Shown: positions 17,195 through 28,300 of the stretch, piece by piece
How positions within the stretch are numbered: the first letter of the stretch is position 1
How the letters are laid out: every line of letters begins with the position of its first letter
Origin: Amycolatopsis umgeniensis
Lineage (GTDB): Bacteria > Actinomycetota > Actinomycetes > Mycobacteriales > Pseudonocardiaceae
Assembly (NCBI RefSeq): GCF_014205155.1
Contig: NZ_JACHMX010000001.1
Span: 3,782,001-3,846,000 of the forward strand
Length of the DNA stretch: 64,000 bases
Direction: 5' to 3'
The notes under the pieces: generated by a model
What the model saw: only the letters and a program-made list of their open reading frames with translations
What the model was told of the DNA's origin: nothing
The model's database searches: none
Program-made: the position numbers and the translations under genes

Positions 17195-17830
17195 ATGACG
17201 TCAGTGCTCCTCACCGGTTTCGAACCGTTCGGCGGTGAGCGGGTGAACCCGTCGTGGCAGGCGGTTTCCCTGCTCACCGGCCGTCGGCGCGACGCCGTGG
17301 CCGTCGAACTGCCGTGTGTGTTCTCGCGGTCGCTGGTCACCTTGCGCGACGCGATCGACGAGTACCGCCCGGAACTGGTGATCTGCGTGGGGCAGGCGGG
17401 CGGCCGTCCCGACGTCACCCCGGAACGGGTCGCGATCAACCTGATCGACGCCCGCATCCCGGACAACGCGGGTTCGCAACCCGTGGACGTCCCGGTGATC
17501 CCCGGCGGGCCCAACGCCTACTTCACGACTCTGCCGGTGAAGGCTTGTGTCGCGGGGATCAAGAACGCGGGGCTTCCGGCGTCGGTCTCGCATACGGCCG
17601 GGACGTACGTGTGCAATCAGGTCTTCTACGGCCTGATGCACTTGCTGGACAACGACTTTCCCGGCGTGCGAGGCGGTTTCGTGCACGTTCCCTACACGCC
17701 GGAACAGGCCGCGCGGACCACGGCGCCGAGCCTGGCCGTGCATCGGGCGGCGGAAGCGCTGGGGATCATCGTGGACACCGCGCTTTCGGTGACCGAAGAC
17801 ATCTCGACGCCGGCGGGCACGCTGCACTGA
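17195..17830 (+). CDS. pcp: Pyroglutamyl-peptidase I
   Basis: 211 residues from the ATG at 17195. Peptidase C15 family: it removes N-terminal pyroglutamate from peptides in the cytoplasm. Start motif LLTGFEPFGG is classical. The catalytic triad is visible as Glu in PERVAINL, Cys in GTYVCNQVFYG and His in GFVHVPYTPEQ. Length matches the family. It stands alone in its own transcript between a repeat array and the convergent FMN-binding gene. Confidence 0.95.
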   Translation: MTSVLLTGFEPFGGERVNPSWQAVSLLTGRRRDAVAVELPCVFSRSLVTLRDAIDEYRPELVICVGQAGGRPDVTPERVAINLIDARIPDNAGSQPVDVPVIPGGPNAYFTTLPVKACVAGIKNAGLPASVSHTAGTYVCNQVFYGLMHLLDNDFPGVRGGFVHVPYTPEQAARTTAPSLAVHRAAEALGIIVDTALSVTEDISTPAGTLH

Positions 17831-17834
17831 GAAC

Positions 17835-18839
17835 TCAGTACAGGTTCTGCCGGTAGTCCACGGAGATCGCGGCGCGCATCATCCGCTCGCCCGCCGCCTT
17901 GCGCAGGAGCTTCGCGGCGACGCCCGCGGTCTCGTTGAGCTTGACGTGGTCGGTCCAGATCACGGCGGGTTTGGGCAGTTCTTCCGGGTCGACGTGCCGC
18001 TCGGCGTCCCAGAGGCGGGCGTCGCGCAAGGCCGCGCTGGGCGCGAGCCGCGTGTGCTCCACCTCGACCAGCAGTACCGCCTTGGGCATACGGCCGCGTT
18101 CGGCCATCGACTCGCGAAGCGCGGGATCGGCGCTGATGCTCGCGGTGCCGGTGAGTTCGAGGGCACGATCGTCGCCGGGCGCGAGGGCCATGATCGCCAC
18201 GTGCGGCCGTTCGAGCACGTTGTGGAAAGTGTCGGTGCGCCGGTTTCCCGGCCGGTCGGCGATCGCGACGGTCTTCGGCCCGACCTGCCGGATGACGCCG
18301 GGCGGATCGCCCTTGGGACTGGCGTCGGCCTGGCCGTCGCCGTCCCGGGAGGTGATCACCGCGAGCGGCGCGGTGTCGAGGAAGGCGGCCGCGGCGGGGC
18401 CGAGACCTTCACCGTCTTCCGCAGCATCGGTTTCGGAAGCGGTGGCCGGACCCCACACGTTCGAACGGATCACGGCCTTGCCGCAGTGCAGGAACGCTTC
18501 CTCGACGGCGAGGCCGCCGTCGTCCACCGTTCCGTTGATCCGCAGCGTCTCGCGCCAGCCTGGAAGCAGGACGAGCAGCGCGGCACCCGTGCCCGGCACG
18601 GCGTCCGACGGCATCGGCAGCCGCAGACGGTCGGGGTTCTCCACGACCGCGAACCCGGGAGCGCCACCGACCACCGCGGCCCTCGGCCCGGCCCCGGCGT
18701 AACCGAGTACGGCGACGGGAGCGCGGCCGAGCAGCGTCACGCAGTGCTGGTCGAGCCTGTCGATGGACTTCATCATCACCGGCAACGGCCGGCTTCCCAC
18801 GACCCGCTCCAGCTCCGCCAGGTCACAGATGGCTTCCAT
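17835..18839 (-). CDS. Pyridoxamine 5'-phosphate oxidase-like FMN-binding protein
   Basis: 334 residues with two split-barrel halves. The C-terminal half has the typical FMN-binding pattern (VITSRDGDGQADASPKGDPPG, then IADRPGNRRTDTFHNVLE). It belongs to the COG3576 type, whose members bind FMN and probably oxidise or reduce small cofactors; no exact reaction is known. An IdeR/DtxR-like box overlaps its start codon, so the gene is likely repressed when iron is plentiful. It follows the Hsp70-like gene after only 18 bases. Confidence 0.75.
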   Translation of the reverse strand: MEAICDLAELERVVGSRPLPVMMKSIDRLDQHCVTLLGRAPVAVLGYAGAGPRAAVVGGAPGFAVVENPDRLRLPMPSDAVPGTGAALLVLLPGWRETLRINGTVDDGGLAVEEAFLHCGKAVIRSNVWGPATASETDAAEDGEGLGPAAAAFLDTAPLAVITSRDGDGQADASPKGDPPGVIRQVGPKTVAIADRPGNRRTDTFHNVLERPHVAIMALAPGDDRALELTGTASISADPALRESMAERGRMPKAVLLVEVEHTRLAPSAALRDARLWDAERHVDPEELPKPAVIWTDHVKLNETAGVAAKLLRKAAGERMMRAAISVDYRQNLY

Positions 18840-18857
18840 GGAGTTAGGGTAACCTAA
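18839..18857. promoter_or_regulatory. IdeR/DtxR-type iron box at the FMN-protein start
   Basis: The 19-base site matches the consensus TTAGGTTAGGCTAACCTAA, from memory, at 15 positions; the right half AACCTAA is perfect. It occupies the whole 18-bp gap between the Hsp70-like stop and the next start codon. Confidence 0.6.
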
Positions 18858-20630
18858 TCACGGCTTGAGCTGGGCGGTGAAGAAGTCGACCATCTCGGCG
18901 GTCGTCCGCGCGGTGCCGTCGCTCCGGGTCGAGACGAGCATCGCGCTCAGCGGCGCGTCTTCGGTCCCGAAGAGCACGATGCCGCTTCGCTTGCCGACGC
19001 CCGCCAGATAGCGCCCCCGCAGCCCGTCGGCCGCCCAGGCGCCCTCGACGGGCTTGCCCTTGGTCATCTGCCGCCGGGCGTCGTCCTCCAGTCCGGTCAT
19101 CGCGACGCCCTGGTAGTAGTTGATCGCGTTCGACGCCTCGTCGTTCTTGAACACACAGGTGACCGCGGACGACGCGCCCATCGCGGCGGCCGCGTCCGGC
19201 GCGTCCCGGCACTCGTCCCGCTGCGGGATGACGGCGGCGATCCGGCGGAGGCAGTCCGTGAATCCCTGCGCGTCCTTCGGTCCCGGCTGATCGCAGACCG
19301 GCTTTTGCGCCGGAGCCTGTACGGCGACGGGCTCCTGCTCGCCCCCGCTCAGGAGAAAAACCGTCGTGACGATCGCCGCGAGGGCGAGCACGATCACGCC
19401 GTACGCCGTGGGCTTCTGCCAGTTCCGGCCCGGCGGAGGCGGGGGCGGCGTCCAGCGCGGAGGTTGCGGACGCCGCGGCGCCTGCTGGACGGGCTGCTGC
19501 GGAACGGGCGGCTGGCGCACCGGCGGCGCGACGGGCGCGAACGCGGGCACGGTCAGCTGCGAGTCCTCGCCGCCCGCGGGTACGTGGTGCAACCCGAACG
19601 CGACCGCCGTCTCCGGCTGATCCTGCGTCGTCGGCGCGATCCTGAGCTGGTTCGCCAGCAAACTCGCCAGCAACGGCATCCGGCTCGGCCCGCCGACGAG
19701 GTAGACCCCGCCGAGCCGCGCCGGGGAAAGCCCGGCGCGATGGATCGTGGCGGCCAGGAGTTCGCCGCTGCGCAGGAAACTCGGCCGGACGAGCGCCTCG
19801 AGTTCCATCCGCGACACCCGTACGTCGCCGAACGGCTCCGGCATCGGGATCTCGGTCTGCTGGTGCCGGGAGAGGCTCTCCTTGGCGTCACGGACGTCCT
19901 GCAGCAGCGAGCGGCGCGTCCGGCGGTCGCTGACCGCCTGCGGCCGCAGAATGCGTTGCCACTGCGCGGGATCGGAATGCGAGACCTCGCGGCCGATGTG
20001 CACCAGCAGCGCCTGGTCGATGTCGAGACTGCCGAGGTCGGGCAAGCCGTCCTCGGCGAGCACGGCGAACCCCTGCGCGCTGACGCCGACGACGGCGCAA
20101 TCGAAGGTGCCCGCCCCGAGGTCGTACACCGCGATCGGGCCCGGCGGCCGCTGACCGTGGTTGAGGGAGGCGTAATGCGCGGCGGCCGCGACCGGCTCGG
20201 GAATGAGCAGCGTGGTGCCGAATCCGGCCTTGAGGGCGGCGTCGCGGAGGATCTGCTTGCGATCGGGGCCCCAGCCCGCGGGATGGGAGATGCGCACCTG
20301 CGCGGGCGGGCGCTGGAGGAGCAGCTCCGCCTCCTCGCCGACACGGCGCAGGACGGCGGCGAAGGCGTCGGCGATCGGGAGCGTGACGTCACCGAGCTGG
20401 AGAGCGCCCTCGTCGATGCGCCGCTTGGGATTCGCTTCGAACCGGCTCGGATCCAGCCGGGCCCGGCGTTCCGCGTCACGGCCGACGAAGACGGTGCCGT
20501 CCTTGTCGACGTAGATCGCGGACGACATCGTCACCGATCCGTCGATCTCGACGACCTGCGTCCCCCTGCCGTGGATCGAGAGCACCCCCACCGTGCTGGA
20601 GGTACCGAAATCGATCGCCAGAACGTCCAC
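18858..20630 (-). CDS. Hsp70-like ATPase fused to a membrane anchor and external domain
   Basis: 590 residues from the GTG at 20630, which has GGGAGGGGG just upstream; an ATG at 20657 is the alternative. Residues 1 to about 340 are a DnaK-type actin-fold ATPase (AIDFGTSSTVGV, VYDLGAGTFDCAV, VYLVGGPSRMPLL). The peptide-binding half of DnaK is missing. Instead come a proline/glutamine-rich linker, one membrane helix near 409-430 and a 160-residue extracytoplasmic tail with four cysteines. This looks like a membrane sensor or scaffold rather than a folding chaperone. Function unknown. Confidence 0.8.
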   Translation of the reverse strand: MDVLAIDFGTSSTVGVLSIHGRGTQVVEIDGSVTMSSAIYVDKDGTVFVGRDAERRARLDPSRFEANPKRRIDEGALQLGDVTLPIADAFAAVLRRVGEEAELLLQRPPAQVRISHPAGWGPDRKQILRDAALKAGFGTTLLIPEPVAAAAHYASLNHGQRPPGPIAVYDLGAGTFDCAVVGVSAQGFAVLAEDGLPDLGSLDIDQALLVHIGREVSHSDPAQWQRILRPQAVSDRRTRRSLLQDVRDAKESLSRHQQTEIPMPEPFGDVRVSRMELEALVRPSFLRSGELLAATIHRAGLSPARLGGVYLVGGPSRMPLLASLLANQLRIAPTTQDQPETAVAFGLHHVPAGGEDSQLTVPAFAPVAPPVRQPPVPQQPVQQAPRRPQPPRWTPPPPPPGRNWQKPTAYGVIVLALAAIVTTVFLLSGGEQEPVAVQAPAQKPVCDQPGPKDAQGFTDCLRRIAAVIPQRDECRDAPDAAAAMGASSAVTCVFKNDEASNAINYYQGVAMTGLEDDARRQMTKGKPVEGAWAADGLRGRYLAGVGKRSGIVLFGTEDAPLSAMLVSTRSDGTARTTAEMVDFFTAQLKP

Positions 20631-20692
20631 CTGACCCCCTCCCGGACCCGATGGCATCGTCTCACGCCCCCCGAATCCGCCTTGCCGTCCAC

Positions 20693-20876
20693 CCGATCCC
20701 GCGAGTTCCGCCCCCAAACACGCGTGTCCCGCCCCCAAACACGCGAGTCCCGCGTCCAAACACGCGTGTCCCGCCTCCGATCACGCATGGCCGCCTATGC
20801 GCAGAAAGCGAACTCGCGTGATCAGATGGCGAACTCGCGTGATTGGAGGCGCGACTCGCGTGATTGGGGGCGGAAC
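20693..20876. repeat. 21-bp degenerate tandem array B
   Basis: Four units of the type CGCGTGTCCCGCCCCCAAACA lie at exact 21-base steps, then about three oppositely oriented units CGCGTGATTGGAGGCG. The array sits between the Hsp70-like gene and the clpC terminator. The two halves are roughly inverted copies. Confidence 0.75.
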
Positions 20877-20877
20877 A

Positions 20878-20918
20878 CGGAAAAGCCCGCCGCGGTGAAC
20901 CCGCGACGGGCTTTTCCG
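20878..20918 (-). terminator. Rho-independent-type terminator of clpC
   Basis: On the minus strand CGGAAAAGCCCG and CGGGCTTTTCCG are perfect 12-bp arms, with a further CCGCGG/CCGCG inner stem and the U-rich CUUUUCC in the 3' arm. It begins 15 bases past the clpC stop. Confidence 0.85.
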
Positions 20919-20932
20919 TTACCACCGAGGCT

Positions 20933-23491
<2,559 letters not shown>

Positions 23492-23737
23492 GTGCACTCC
23501 CTCGACTGCTGCGACGGCGGCCCGTTTCCATCGTGCTTTCACCGCGATGGATTCAGCACCGTGAGACCACTCTAGTAGCCATGCGGTCGCGCTGGCGTAC
23601 CACTACGGCTGATTGCGGCCCGTTCGCGCCCGTGCCGTTCTCCGGCCGTGCGCTGTTTCATCTTCCGGTTGCCCTGCACCTTTACGTCAAGCCCAACGTG
23701 CGAACACGCGCCCGGATTCCGCCGGATGCCCGTTGTC

Positions 23738-23751
23738 CGCTGAGCGCGAAC
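23738..23751 (-). promoter_or_regulatory. ClgR-type operator for clpC
   Basis: On the minus strand the site reads GTTCGC, five bases, GCG, which equals the ClgR motif reported for Streptomyces clp promoters as I recall it. ClgR activates clp genes under protein-damage stress. Confidence 0.5.
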
Positions 23752-23815
23752 ACGGTCGGCGAACAGAGTCTGCCCAGAGGATGGACACCCGTCCGGAGTA
23801 GTCACGGACCGTATG

Positions 23816-23834
23816 TAAGGTTAGGCGTACCTAA
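23816..23834 (+). promoter_or_regulatory. IdeR/DtxR-type iron box upstream of FhuF-like gene
   Basis: TAAGGTTAGGCGTACCTAA matches the 19-base iron-box consensus TTAGGTTAGGCTAACCTAA, from memory, at 16 positions. It lies 16 bases before the GTG start, so bound regulator would block transcription when iron is high. Confidence 0.75.
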
Positions 23835-23850
23835 TGACGGGAGGCCCGGC

Positions 23851-24678
23851 GTGTCGTATCTCCCCGCGCTCGCGTCACCCGAAGACGGACTCCAGGCCTC
23901 CCTCTCGAGGATGCCTGAAGACGCGAGGATCCGCGGAGACGTGCCCGAGGGCGACTCGGACTGGGTTCGCTGTGACGACCTGCTCGACGAACCGGCCCGT
24001 CTCGTGGCCTGGCGAGAGCGGCTCGGCGGCTGGCTGGCCGGGCAGTACCCGGAGGCGGCCGGGATCCCCGAGCGGACCCCGGCGAGCTGGATCCTGTCCT
24101 GGTACCTGCACGTCCCGGCGTTCGCCGGCGCGATGCTGCTGCACCACGAGCGCCGCGTCCCGTCGCTGGCGCCGTCCGCGCTGGCCTTCCGGATCGAGGG
24201 CGACCGGCCGCATCCCGGTTCGATCGCCGTCCTCGGCGACCGGTTCCACTGCCTGCCGTCCGACCCGGGGTCGGCCCATCCGGGAGCCGTCGTCGTCCCG
24301 GACGAGCGAGCGCTCGCGGCGATCCTCCGCGGCCGCTTCGTCACGCACGCGAAGCGGTTCATCGACGTCTACGCGCCGCTGACGAGGCTCGGGCGTCGGC
24401 AACTGTGGGCCGCGGCCACGGACTCGCTCGACAACGCGCTGTGGTCGGCGGGACGGCTGGGCGGCACGCCGTCGGCCGAGGGCGCCGGGGTCGCGGACGC
24501 CGCGCTGGTCCTCGAATCGCGGTTCCCGCCGCTGACGTCGGCGTCGAAACTGCGGCTGGCTTCGGGGGCCGACGGACGCCGCGAGTGGACGAGAAACCGC
24601 GAAAGCTGCTGTTACTCCTATCTGTTACCCGCGGAATCGGAATGCGACGGCTGCCCGCGAATCCGGGTAAAGGGTTAG
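23851..24678 (+). CDS. FhuF-like siderophore ferric-iron reductase
   Basis: 275 residues from the GTG at 23851 with GGGAGG six bases upstream. The decisive feature is the C-terminal CC-x10-C-x2-C cysteine set (CCYSYLLPAESECDGCPR), which binds a [2Fe-2S] cluster in FhuF proteins and lets them reduce ferric siderophores inside the cell to release iron. An iron box lies directly upstream. No siderophore uptake genes are adjacent, so it probably serves a transporter encoded elsewhere. Its end overlaps the convergent next gene by four bases. Confidence 0.9.
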   Translation: MSYLPALASPEDGLQASLSRMPEDARIRGDVPEGDSDWVRCDDLLDEPARLVAWRERLGGWLAGQYPEAAGIPERTPASWILSWYLHVPAFAGAMLLHHERRVPSLAPSALAFRIEGDRPHPGSIAVLGDRFHCLPSDPGSAHPGAVVVPDERALAAILRGRFVTHAKRFIDVYAPLTRLGRRQLWAAATDSLDNALWSAGRLGGTPSAEGAGVADAALVLESRFPPLTSASKLRLASGADGRREWTRNRESCCYSYLLPAESECDGCPRIRVKG

Positions 24679-25256
24679 CGAACCCAGTCCGGATTCCGTC
24701 CGGTGGTACCCAAGGCGCGCTCGAAAGTCGTTGCGCCGTCGGAGACAACGACTTCTTCGCCGTACACCTTCATCGCCCGGGCCTGATCGCCCATCGCCGC
24801 CGCGGACGCCAACACGGCTTCGGCCGCTTCGGGCGCGACGTCGACGGAGCGGCCGACGGCGCGGGCCAGATCCCAGCCGTGGAGGACGAACTCGCCGAGC
24901 ACCATGTCGCCGACGATCGAGGCGGGCATCTCCGCCGTGCCGAGTGCCGTCATCCCCTGCCACGCTTCGGGCGCCCCGAAGACGTCCACGAGCCGCGCGG
25001 TCTGTTTCTCGACGGCGTCGAGCCAATCCGCGCCGACGAGGCCCGCCTCCGCCTCACCTGTGGCCACCTCGGGCGGCGACGTCTTGCGCCCGGCGGCTTC
25101 GAGCCAGGGACCCCAGTAGAGAAGGTGGTTCAGCAACGCGCGGACGTCGTACTCGGCGCACGGGGTGCGGGCGGAGAGGTCGGTCTCGCCGATCCCGCGC
25201 AGGATTCCGGCGAATTCCGCGGCGGCGGGGGCGATGAGGGCAGCGTGTTCGGACAT
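24675..25256 (-). CDS. TIGR03086-type DinB-like metal-binding protein
   Basis: 193 residues, all-helical, of the mycothiol maleylpyruvate isomerase/DinB-like superfamily. The family metal ligands appear as His in VRALLNHLLYW and the HGWDLARA segment, where His and Asp are typical. Such actinobacterial proteins often use mycothiol or act as unknown thiol-dependent enzymes. No operon partner is clear; it is convergent with the FhuF-like gene. Confidence 0.75.
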   Translation of the reverse strand: MSEHAALIAPAAAEFAGILRGIGETDLSARTPCAEYDVRALLNHLLYWGPWLEAAGRKTSPPEVATGEAEAGLVGADWLDAVEKQTARLVDVFGAPEAWQGMTALGTAEMPASIVGDMVLGEFVLHGWDLARAVGRSVDVAPEAAEAVLASAAAMGDQARAMKVYGEEVVVSDGATTFERALGTTGRNPDWVR

Positions 25257-25334
25257 GAGGGCATGAGTTCACGGGGACGGTCGTGCCGTCTTGAAGAAAC
25301 GCGACAGGTTTCGAGACAGGTCTAGGTTGAACCG

Positions 25335-26180
25335 GTGAGCGGGCATCGGATCCCGGCGGGGATCGTCAACGCGCGGGAGGCGAGCGCGGCGTTCACGCTC
25401 GTCCGCCATCGGCCCGCGCCCGAACTGCGGCCGTTCGTGGACCATCACTGGGTGCTGCGCTGGGATCTGAGCGGCCGTCCGCCCCATGAACAGGTGGTCC
25501 TGCCCAATCTCGCCGTCAACGTCACGTTCTTCCGCGACGCGGCGGGAGCGTTCGGGCCCGGGAAACAGCCTTTCCGCTACGTCGTGCGGGGCGCGGACCA
25601 CGGTATCGGCGTGCGATTCCGGCCCGGGGCTTTCCGGGCATTCCTCACCGGCCCGGTCACGATGATCTCCGGCCGTTCCGTTCCGCTCACCGATCTCTTC
25701 GCCGTCGCCGCGGGAGTGACGGAATCGGTACGGAATGCGACGGACGACTTCGAAATGGTCCGCCGGTGCGAGGAACTGCTCCTGGCGAAACACCCCGTGC
25801 TCACCGCCGCGGCCGGGACGGCCATCGAAGCGGTGGAAACAATCGCGGCCGAACCGGCCATTACCAGGGTCGGCGAGCTGTCAAGCCGAACAGGCCTGTC
25901 TCAGCGGAGTCTGCAACGCCTCTTCGCCGAACATGTCGGTACCGCCCCCAAATGGGCGATTCAGGTATACCGGTTGAACGAAGCGGCGGCACGGATCGCG
26001 GCCGAGGAACGGCCGGACTACGCGGAACTGGCGACAGTGCTGGGCTATAGCGACCAAGCGCACTTCATCCGGGATTTCCGCTCCGTGACCGGATGGGCGC
26101 CCACGGAGTACGCCCGCTTGAACCGTGTACAAGAACAAGAAAGCCGCCGGGAACAGTTTCCCGGCGGCCCTGGAGCCTGA
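25335..26180 (+). CDS. AraC-family transcriptional regulator
   Basis: 281 residues from the GTG at 25335. N-terminal ligand-type domain (VDHHWVLRWDLSG and VVLPNLAVNVTFF, the pattern seen in DUF6597-type regulators), then the double helix-turn-helix of AraC proteins near residues 175-265 (GLSQRSLQRLFAEHVGTAPK, then DQAHFIRDFRSVTGWAPTEY). Target unknown; the divergent TIGR03086 gene is a candidate. The last 15 or so codons double as the lsr2 terminator on the other strand. Confidence 0.87.
   Translation: MSGHRIPAGIVNAREASAAFTLVRHRPAPELRPFVDHHWVLRWDLSGRPPHEQVVLPNLAVNVTFFRDAAGAFGPGKQPFRYVVRGADHGIGVRFRPGAFRAFLTGPVTMISGRSVPLTDLFAVAAGVTESVRNATDDFEMVRRCEELLLAKHPVLTAAAGTAIEAVETIAAEPAITRVGELSSRTGLSQRSLQRLFAEHVGTAPKWAIQVYRLNEAAARIAAEERPDYAELATVLGYSDQAHFIRDFRSVTGWAPTEYARLNRVQEQESRREQFPGGPGA
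26143..26168 (-). terminator. lsr2 terminator inside the AraC coding end
   Basis: GCCGCCGGGAA and TTCCCGGCGGC are perfect 11-bp arms around four bases. On the minus strand they are followed by the T-rich TTTCTTGTTCTTG. They start 18 bases past the lsr2 stop and lie wholly within the AraC reading frame. Confidence 0.8.
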
Positions 26181-26186
26181 AAGACT

Positions 26187-26540
26187 TCAGTTCTTCTTGT
26201 GGTAGGCCTCCACGACCTCGGACGGGATACGTCCACGGTCGGAAACCTGGAAGCCGTTCTTGCGGGCCCAGGCGCGAATGGCCTGGTTCTGCTCGCGGTC
26301 CACGGTCGCGGGGCGGGCGGCGGCCTTCACGCCGGCGACCGGACGAATGGCGGTGCGCTTACGGCCACCCGCGCGACGGGCGTGCTCCACATACTGCGCC
26401 AGCGCGTCACGAAGCTCTTCCGCGTTTTCCGCGGAAAGGTCGATCTGGTAGCTGACACCGTCCAAACCGAACTCGACGGTCTCTTCGGCCTCAGTGCCGT
26501 CGAGGTCGTCGACGAGCGAGACGAGCACCTTCTGTGCCAT
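26187..26540 (-). CDS. lsr2: Lsr2 nucleoid-associated xenogeneic silencer
   Basis: 117 residues, start ATG at 26540 with AGGAGG upstream. N-terminal dimer domain ([15 protein letters not shown]...[14 protein letters not shown]) and C-terminal DNA-binding domain, with the AT-hook-like RGR in [12 protein letters not shown] that binds AT-rich minor groove. It represses horizontally acquired or AT-rich genes, as H-NS does in enterobacteria. It sits between clpC and lysS as in mycobacteria, in a locally less GC-rich gap. Confidence 0.97.
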   Translation of the reverse strand: MAQKVLVSLVDDLDGTEAEETVEFGLDGVSYQIDLSAENAEELRDALAQYVEHARRAGGRKRTAIRPVAGVKAAARPATVDREQNQAIRAWARKNGFQVSDRGRIPSEVVEAYHKKN

Positions 26541-26691
26541 CTGTTTCCTCCTGCTGGGGGCTTACACGAATGATCTGGTACGGGGCATGCCCCGGACAGA
26601 AGACTTTGTCTAGCGACATTAATACCCGCTACCGAGACATAACGCAAATCTCGTTTACCAGAACGATCGAGGTATCTGTCACGCGGACGGG

Positions 26692-28203
26692 TTATTCAGG
26701 CCGGACGAGCGGGAACAGGATGGTCTCCCGGATACCAAGGCCGGTCAGTGCCATCAGCAACCGGTCGATACCCATTCCGACACCACCGCTCGGCGGCATT
26801 CCGTACTCCAGCGCACGGAGGAAATCCTCATCCAGGTTCATGGCCTCACTATCACCCTGCGCACCCAGCCGAGCCTGTTCCACCAGACGCTGACGCTCCA
26901 CCACGGGATCGACCAGCTCGGAGTATCCGGTGGCCAGTTCGAATCCGCGCACGTACAGATCCCACTTCTCGGCCACGCCCGGCTTGCTGCGGTGTTGCCT
27001 GGTCAGCGGGGATGTCTCGACCGGAAAATCACGGACAAAAGTGGGTTCGTGGAGATGATCGCCGACGAGGTGTTCCCAAAGTTCTTCGATGAGTTTGCCG
27101 TGCCCTAACTTTGGGTCGAGCTCCAGCTCTCGCCCTTCGGCATAGGAACGCAGCTTGTCCGCCGATGTCTCGGGAGTGACCTCTTCCGACAACGCCTCGG
27201 ACAACGACTCGTACATTCCGAGTGTGGTCCACTCGCCGGACAGGTCGTACTCCGAACCGTCGGCGAGAGTGGCCACCTGAGTACCGAGAACGTTCTGCGC
27301 CGCCTCCTGGATGAGCTGACGCGTCATCACCGCGTTGGAGTCGTAGGTCGCATACGCTTCGTAGTACTCGAGCATGGCGAACTCGGGCGAGTGGGACGAG
27401 TCGCTGCCCTCGTTCCGGAAGTTCCGGTTGATCTCGAAGACCTTCTCGATACCGCCGACCACGCAACGCTTGAGGTAGAGCTCCGGCGCGATCCTCAGGT
27501 ACAGATCGAGGTCGAAGGCATTCGAATGCGTGACGAATGGCCTCGCCGCCGCGCCGCCCGCCAGCGTCTGCAGCATCGGGGTCTCGACCTCGAGGAATCC
27601 GCGGCCGTGAAACGAGTCACGCAGGGAACGCAGCACACCGGCGCGGGTACGGACCACGTCCCGCGCCTTGGGACGCACGATCAGATCGACATAACGCTGC
27701 CGGATCCGCGTTTCCTCGGCCAGCTCTTTGTGCGCGACGGGCAACGGACGCAATGCTTTCGACGTGATCCGCCAGGAGTCGGCCATCACGGAAAGCTCAC
27801 CGCGCTTGGAGGTGATGACCTCGCCCTCGACGAATACGTGATCACCGAGATCGACATCGGACTTCCACGCCGCGAGCGCGTCTTCGCCCACCTTCGCGAG
27901 GCTGATCATCGCCTGCAACTCGTTGCCGTCGCCTTCACGGAGACTTGCGAAACACAGTTTGCCGGTATTGCGCATGAACATGACCCGGCCGGTGACGCCG
28001 ACGATCTCGCCGGTGGCCGTGTCGACCGGAAGGTCGGAATGCTTCGCTCGCACTTCGGCCAGTGAGTGCGTCCTGGGAACCTCGACCGGATACGGATCGA
28101 TACCCTCCGCGATTATCCGGTCGCGCTTGTCCCGGCGCACCCGCATCTGTTCCGGCAGGTCTTCGTCGGGGCTCACGCCCTCGGATGCGGGGATTTCAGT
28201 CAT
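26692..28203 (-). CDS. lysS: Lysyl-tRNA synthetase, class II
   Basis: 503 residues from the ATG at 28203; a GTG six bases earlier is possible. OB-fold anticodon domain (about 60-165), then the class II core with motif 2 RNFRNEGSD and motif 3 [11 protein letters not shown]. The Lys-specific [13 protein letters not shown] is present. It charges tRNA-Lys in the cytoplasm. Divergent from the methyltransferase gene. Confidence 0.97.
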   Translation of the reverse strand: MTEIPASEGVSPDEDLPEQMRVRRDKRDRIIAEGIDPYPVEVPRTHSLAEVRAKHSDLPVDTATGEIVGVTGRVMFMRNTGKLCFASLREGDGNELQAMISLAKVGEDALAAWKSDVDLGDHVFVEGEVITSKRGELSVMADSWRITSKALRPLPVAHKELAEETRIRQRYVDLIVRPKARDVVRTRAGVLRSLRDSFHGRGFLEVETPMLQTLAGGAAARPFVTHSNAFDLDLYLRIAPELYLKRCVVGGIEKVFEINRNFRNEGSDSSHSPEFAMLEYYEAYATYDSNAVMTRQLIQEAAQNVLGTQVATLADGSEYDLSGEWTTLGMYESLSEALSEEVTPETSADKLRSYAEGRELELDPKLGHGKLIEELWEHLVGDHLHEPTFVRDFPVETSPLTRQHRSKPGVAEKWDLYVRGFELATGYSELVDPVVERQRLVEQARLGAQGDSEAMNLDEDFLRALEYGMPPSGGVGMGIDRLLMALTGLGIRETILFPLVRPE

Positions 28204-28300
28204 GCGCACAGCGTACGAACCCGCCGCTTCCCTACGCCAACCGGATTACCTTTTCCGCATCCGGGTCGCCGGGTTTTTCTCTCCATTAACCTCCGGTCAC

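Larger units (their letters stand above)
23492..23850. other. 359-bp divergent regulatory gap between clpC and the FhuF-like gene
   Basis: Contains a ClgR-type motif for clpC (23738-23751) and an iron box for the FhuF-like gene (23816-23834). Reading frames across it show no coding features, and no tRNA or riboswitch fold was recognised. Confidence 0.6.

Noticed and set aside
20693..20876. Repeat array considered as coding start of the Hsp70-like gene
   Set aside because: Reading through it gives repeated low-complexity LACLGAGHACLG-like peptides; a good RBS precedes the GTG at 20630 instead.
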